DNA of 64,000 nucleotides, from assembly GCA_963830485.1 (NCBI GenBank), contig CAWHNE010000008.1, positions 15,546 to 79,545 of the forward strand, written 5' to 3'. Shown piece by piece: positions 63,139-64,000 of this stretch (position 1 is the stretch's first letter; each line of letters opens with the position of its first letter). Made by a program: the position numbers and the translations under genes. The notes under the pieces are model-generated. The model was not told the origin of the DNA. It did no database searches and saw only the letters and a list, made by a program, of their open reading frames with translations. This stretch comes from CAIWHR01 sp963830485 (GTDB taxonomy: Bacteria > Pseudomonadota > Gammaproteobacteria > Burkholderiales > Casimicrobiaceae).

Positions 63139-63232
63139 GGAGACGTGGCCGAGTGGTCGAAGGCACTCCCCTGCTAAGGGAGCATACGCCCAAAAAGGTG
63201 TATCCAGGGTTCGAATCCCTGCGTCTCCGCCA
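63139..63232 (+). tRNA. tRNA-Ser (anticodon GCU)
   Basis: A full class II tRNA: acceptor stem GGAGACG / CGTCTCC, D-arm with GGCCGAGTGGTCGAAGGC, anticodon stem CTCCC / GGGAG with GCT at 63173-63175. It has the long variable arm of serine tRNAs (ATACGCCCAAAAAGGTGTAT), T-arm AGGGTTCGAATCCCT, discriminator G63229 and encoded CCA 63230-63232. It reads AGC and AGU codons. Its 3' half is the attachment site of the element to the right and remains intact. Confidence 0.97.
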
Positions 63233-64000
63233 GATAACTTCTTGATTGCGCGAACTTGTTCGCTTCCGCAATCAATTCCGTGGCCAAATCGTGGCCAAAT
63301 CCGACGTTGAGCTTGTCGCGTTCGCGCGATTTGTCGGCGCCATCGATCCATTTCGAATACACGCGGAAGAGCATGTTCGCGTTGGTGTGGCCGAGCTGGC
63401 GCGCGATGTAGGAAGGGTTCGCACCCGCCATCAACGCGAGGGTGGCGAATGTGTGGCGCGTCTGATACGGCTCGCGATAACGTAGGCCCAGGCGCTTCAG
63501 GCAGCGCTGCCAGATTCTGCGCTGCGATTGAATATCGGCCCAAGGCGCGCCCGTCGCCGGGTTCCAGAAGATCTCGTTGCCGGCGAGCTGCGTGTGCGCC
63601 CGCTGCGCCTCGATGGCAGCCCAGGCGCGGTCGCTCAACTCGACATCGCGCACCAGGTAGGTCTTGGTGCTGTCCTTCGCCTGGCCCCGCACCACGGCCC
63701 TCTGGACGCGTACCGTGCGCTGCTGGAAATCGACGTCCGCCCAGCGCAGCGCGATCTGCTCGGACGGCCGAAAGCCGGCGAAGAAGGCCGCCGCGAAGTA
63801 GCCGACGATCTGGCTGTCCTCCCGCTCGGCCAGGCCGTCGAGAATGGCACCCACCTCGGGCAGAGTGAATGGATCGGGCGCCGGTTTTTGCACGCGGGCG
63901 TTTTCGAGCGCGCTGGCAGGATTGGTAACGATCGCGCCATCGCGCCTGGCGAACTCGAACACCCCACGCAGCGGGATCAGATAGTTGTTGAGGGTCTTAC
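63174..64000 (-). CDS. Tyrosine recombinase/integrase of an integrated element (5' end outside window)
   Basis: The enzyme inserts and excises a mobile element at the tRNA-Ser gene. The frame is open to the window edge (KTLNNYLIPLRGVFEFARRD, part of the core-binding domain). Catalytic residues are the first Arg in FAGFRPSEQIALRWADVDFQ, the H/R box in YQTRHTFATLALMAG, His in RQLGHTNANMLF and the Tyr nucleophile in RVYSKWIDG. The last residues (LAETQGFEPWIHLFGRMLP) are the antisense of the tRNA 3' half, with the stop opposite the anticodon loop (63174-63176). This is the usual sign of an att site at the int 3' end. No frameshift is seen. Confidence 0.92.
   Translation of the reverse strand, partial: KTLNNYLIPLRGVFEFARRDGAIVTNPASALENARVQKPAPDPFTLPEVGAILDGLAEREDSQIVGYFAAAFFAGFRPSEQIALRWADVDFQQRTVRVQRAVVRGQAKDSTKTYLVRDVELSDRAWAAIEAQRAHTQLAGNEIFWNPATGAPWADIQSQRRIWQRCLKRLGLRYREPYQTRHTFATLALMAGANPSYIARQLGHTNANMLFRVYSKWIDGADKSRERDKLNVGFGHDLATELIAEANKFAQSRSYLAETQGFEPWIHLFGRMLP

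Overview
The window is a chromosomal segment of a high-GC (about 66-70 %) betaproteobacterium. The evidence is a set of neighbourhoods known from that class: scpA-scpB-rluB, nadE-glnB, ffs-dnaX-ybaB-recR, ilvE with a zf-CHCC protein, glnE next to yhdP, ftsK-lolA, and maf / yceD-rpmF-plsX-fabHDG-acpP-fabF. No genus can be named from the sequence alone.

Layout. 0-9.3 kb holds the scpA tail, scpB, rluB, an SDR, an enoyl-CoA hydratase, a DUF482 protein, nadE, glnB, mscL and a branched-chain-amino-acid binding protein. This stretch is riddled with single-base frameshifts, mostly extra bases, that the rest of the window lacks, so it looks like poor consensus rather than real decay. 9.3-13 kb carries the rest of the liv transporter, with a LivM-LivG fusion. 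13-29 kb carries tldD, a SnoaL-like protein, waaF, zf-CHCC, ilvE, glnE, yhdP, a Nit1-like amidase, a MaoC hydratase, asnS, an Smr protein and trxB. 29-37 kb carries ftsK, a small secreted protein, lolA, an overlapping aldolase / 2-hydroxyacid dehydrogenase / GDPD operon, and rarA. 37-39 kb holds a small cytochrome c behind an FNR/ANR-like promoter, then serS.

39.05-40.7 kb is clearly AT-richer (a methyltransferase plus gene-like debris) and begins exactly where the serS C-terminus becomes unusual, so it is probably acquired DNA. 40.7-45.7 kb encodes exported proteins: an FG-GAP lipoprotein, a YVTN beta-propeller protein, a creatininase-family protein and MltF. 46-49 kb is 4.5S RNA, dnaX, ybaB and recR. 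49-53.7 kb is a TRAP transporter and a CBS protein. 53.8-61.7 kb is a tetrapyrrole-methylase-type methyltransferase, maf and the fatty-acid/phospholipid cluster behind a near-consensus promoter. Then come lysC with a diverged copy of its own 3' end, and tRNA-Ser(GCU). A tyrosine integrase runs off the right edge, and its last codons are the antisense of the tRNA 3' half, so an integrated element starts here and continues beyond the window.

The most interesting non-genic signal is a dispersed repeat family (about 13.0, 25.8, 32.6, 45.8 and 53.7 kb). Conserved flanks surround a hairpin whose stem sequence differs between copies while pairing is kept. It has been absorbed into the ends of LivF and the MaoC protein. 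Other signals are a 195-bp MITE-like element behind nadE, a long palindrome between ffs and dnaX, and a second repeat type inside the start of livF. I see no CRISPR array, rRNA operon, antiphage system or biosynthetic cluster.
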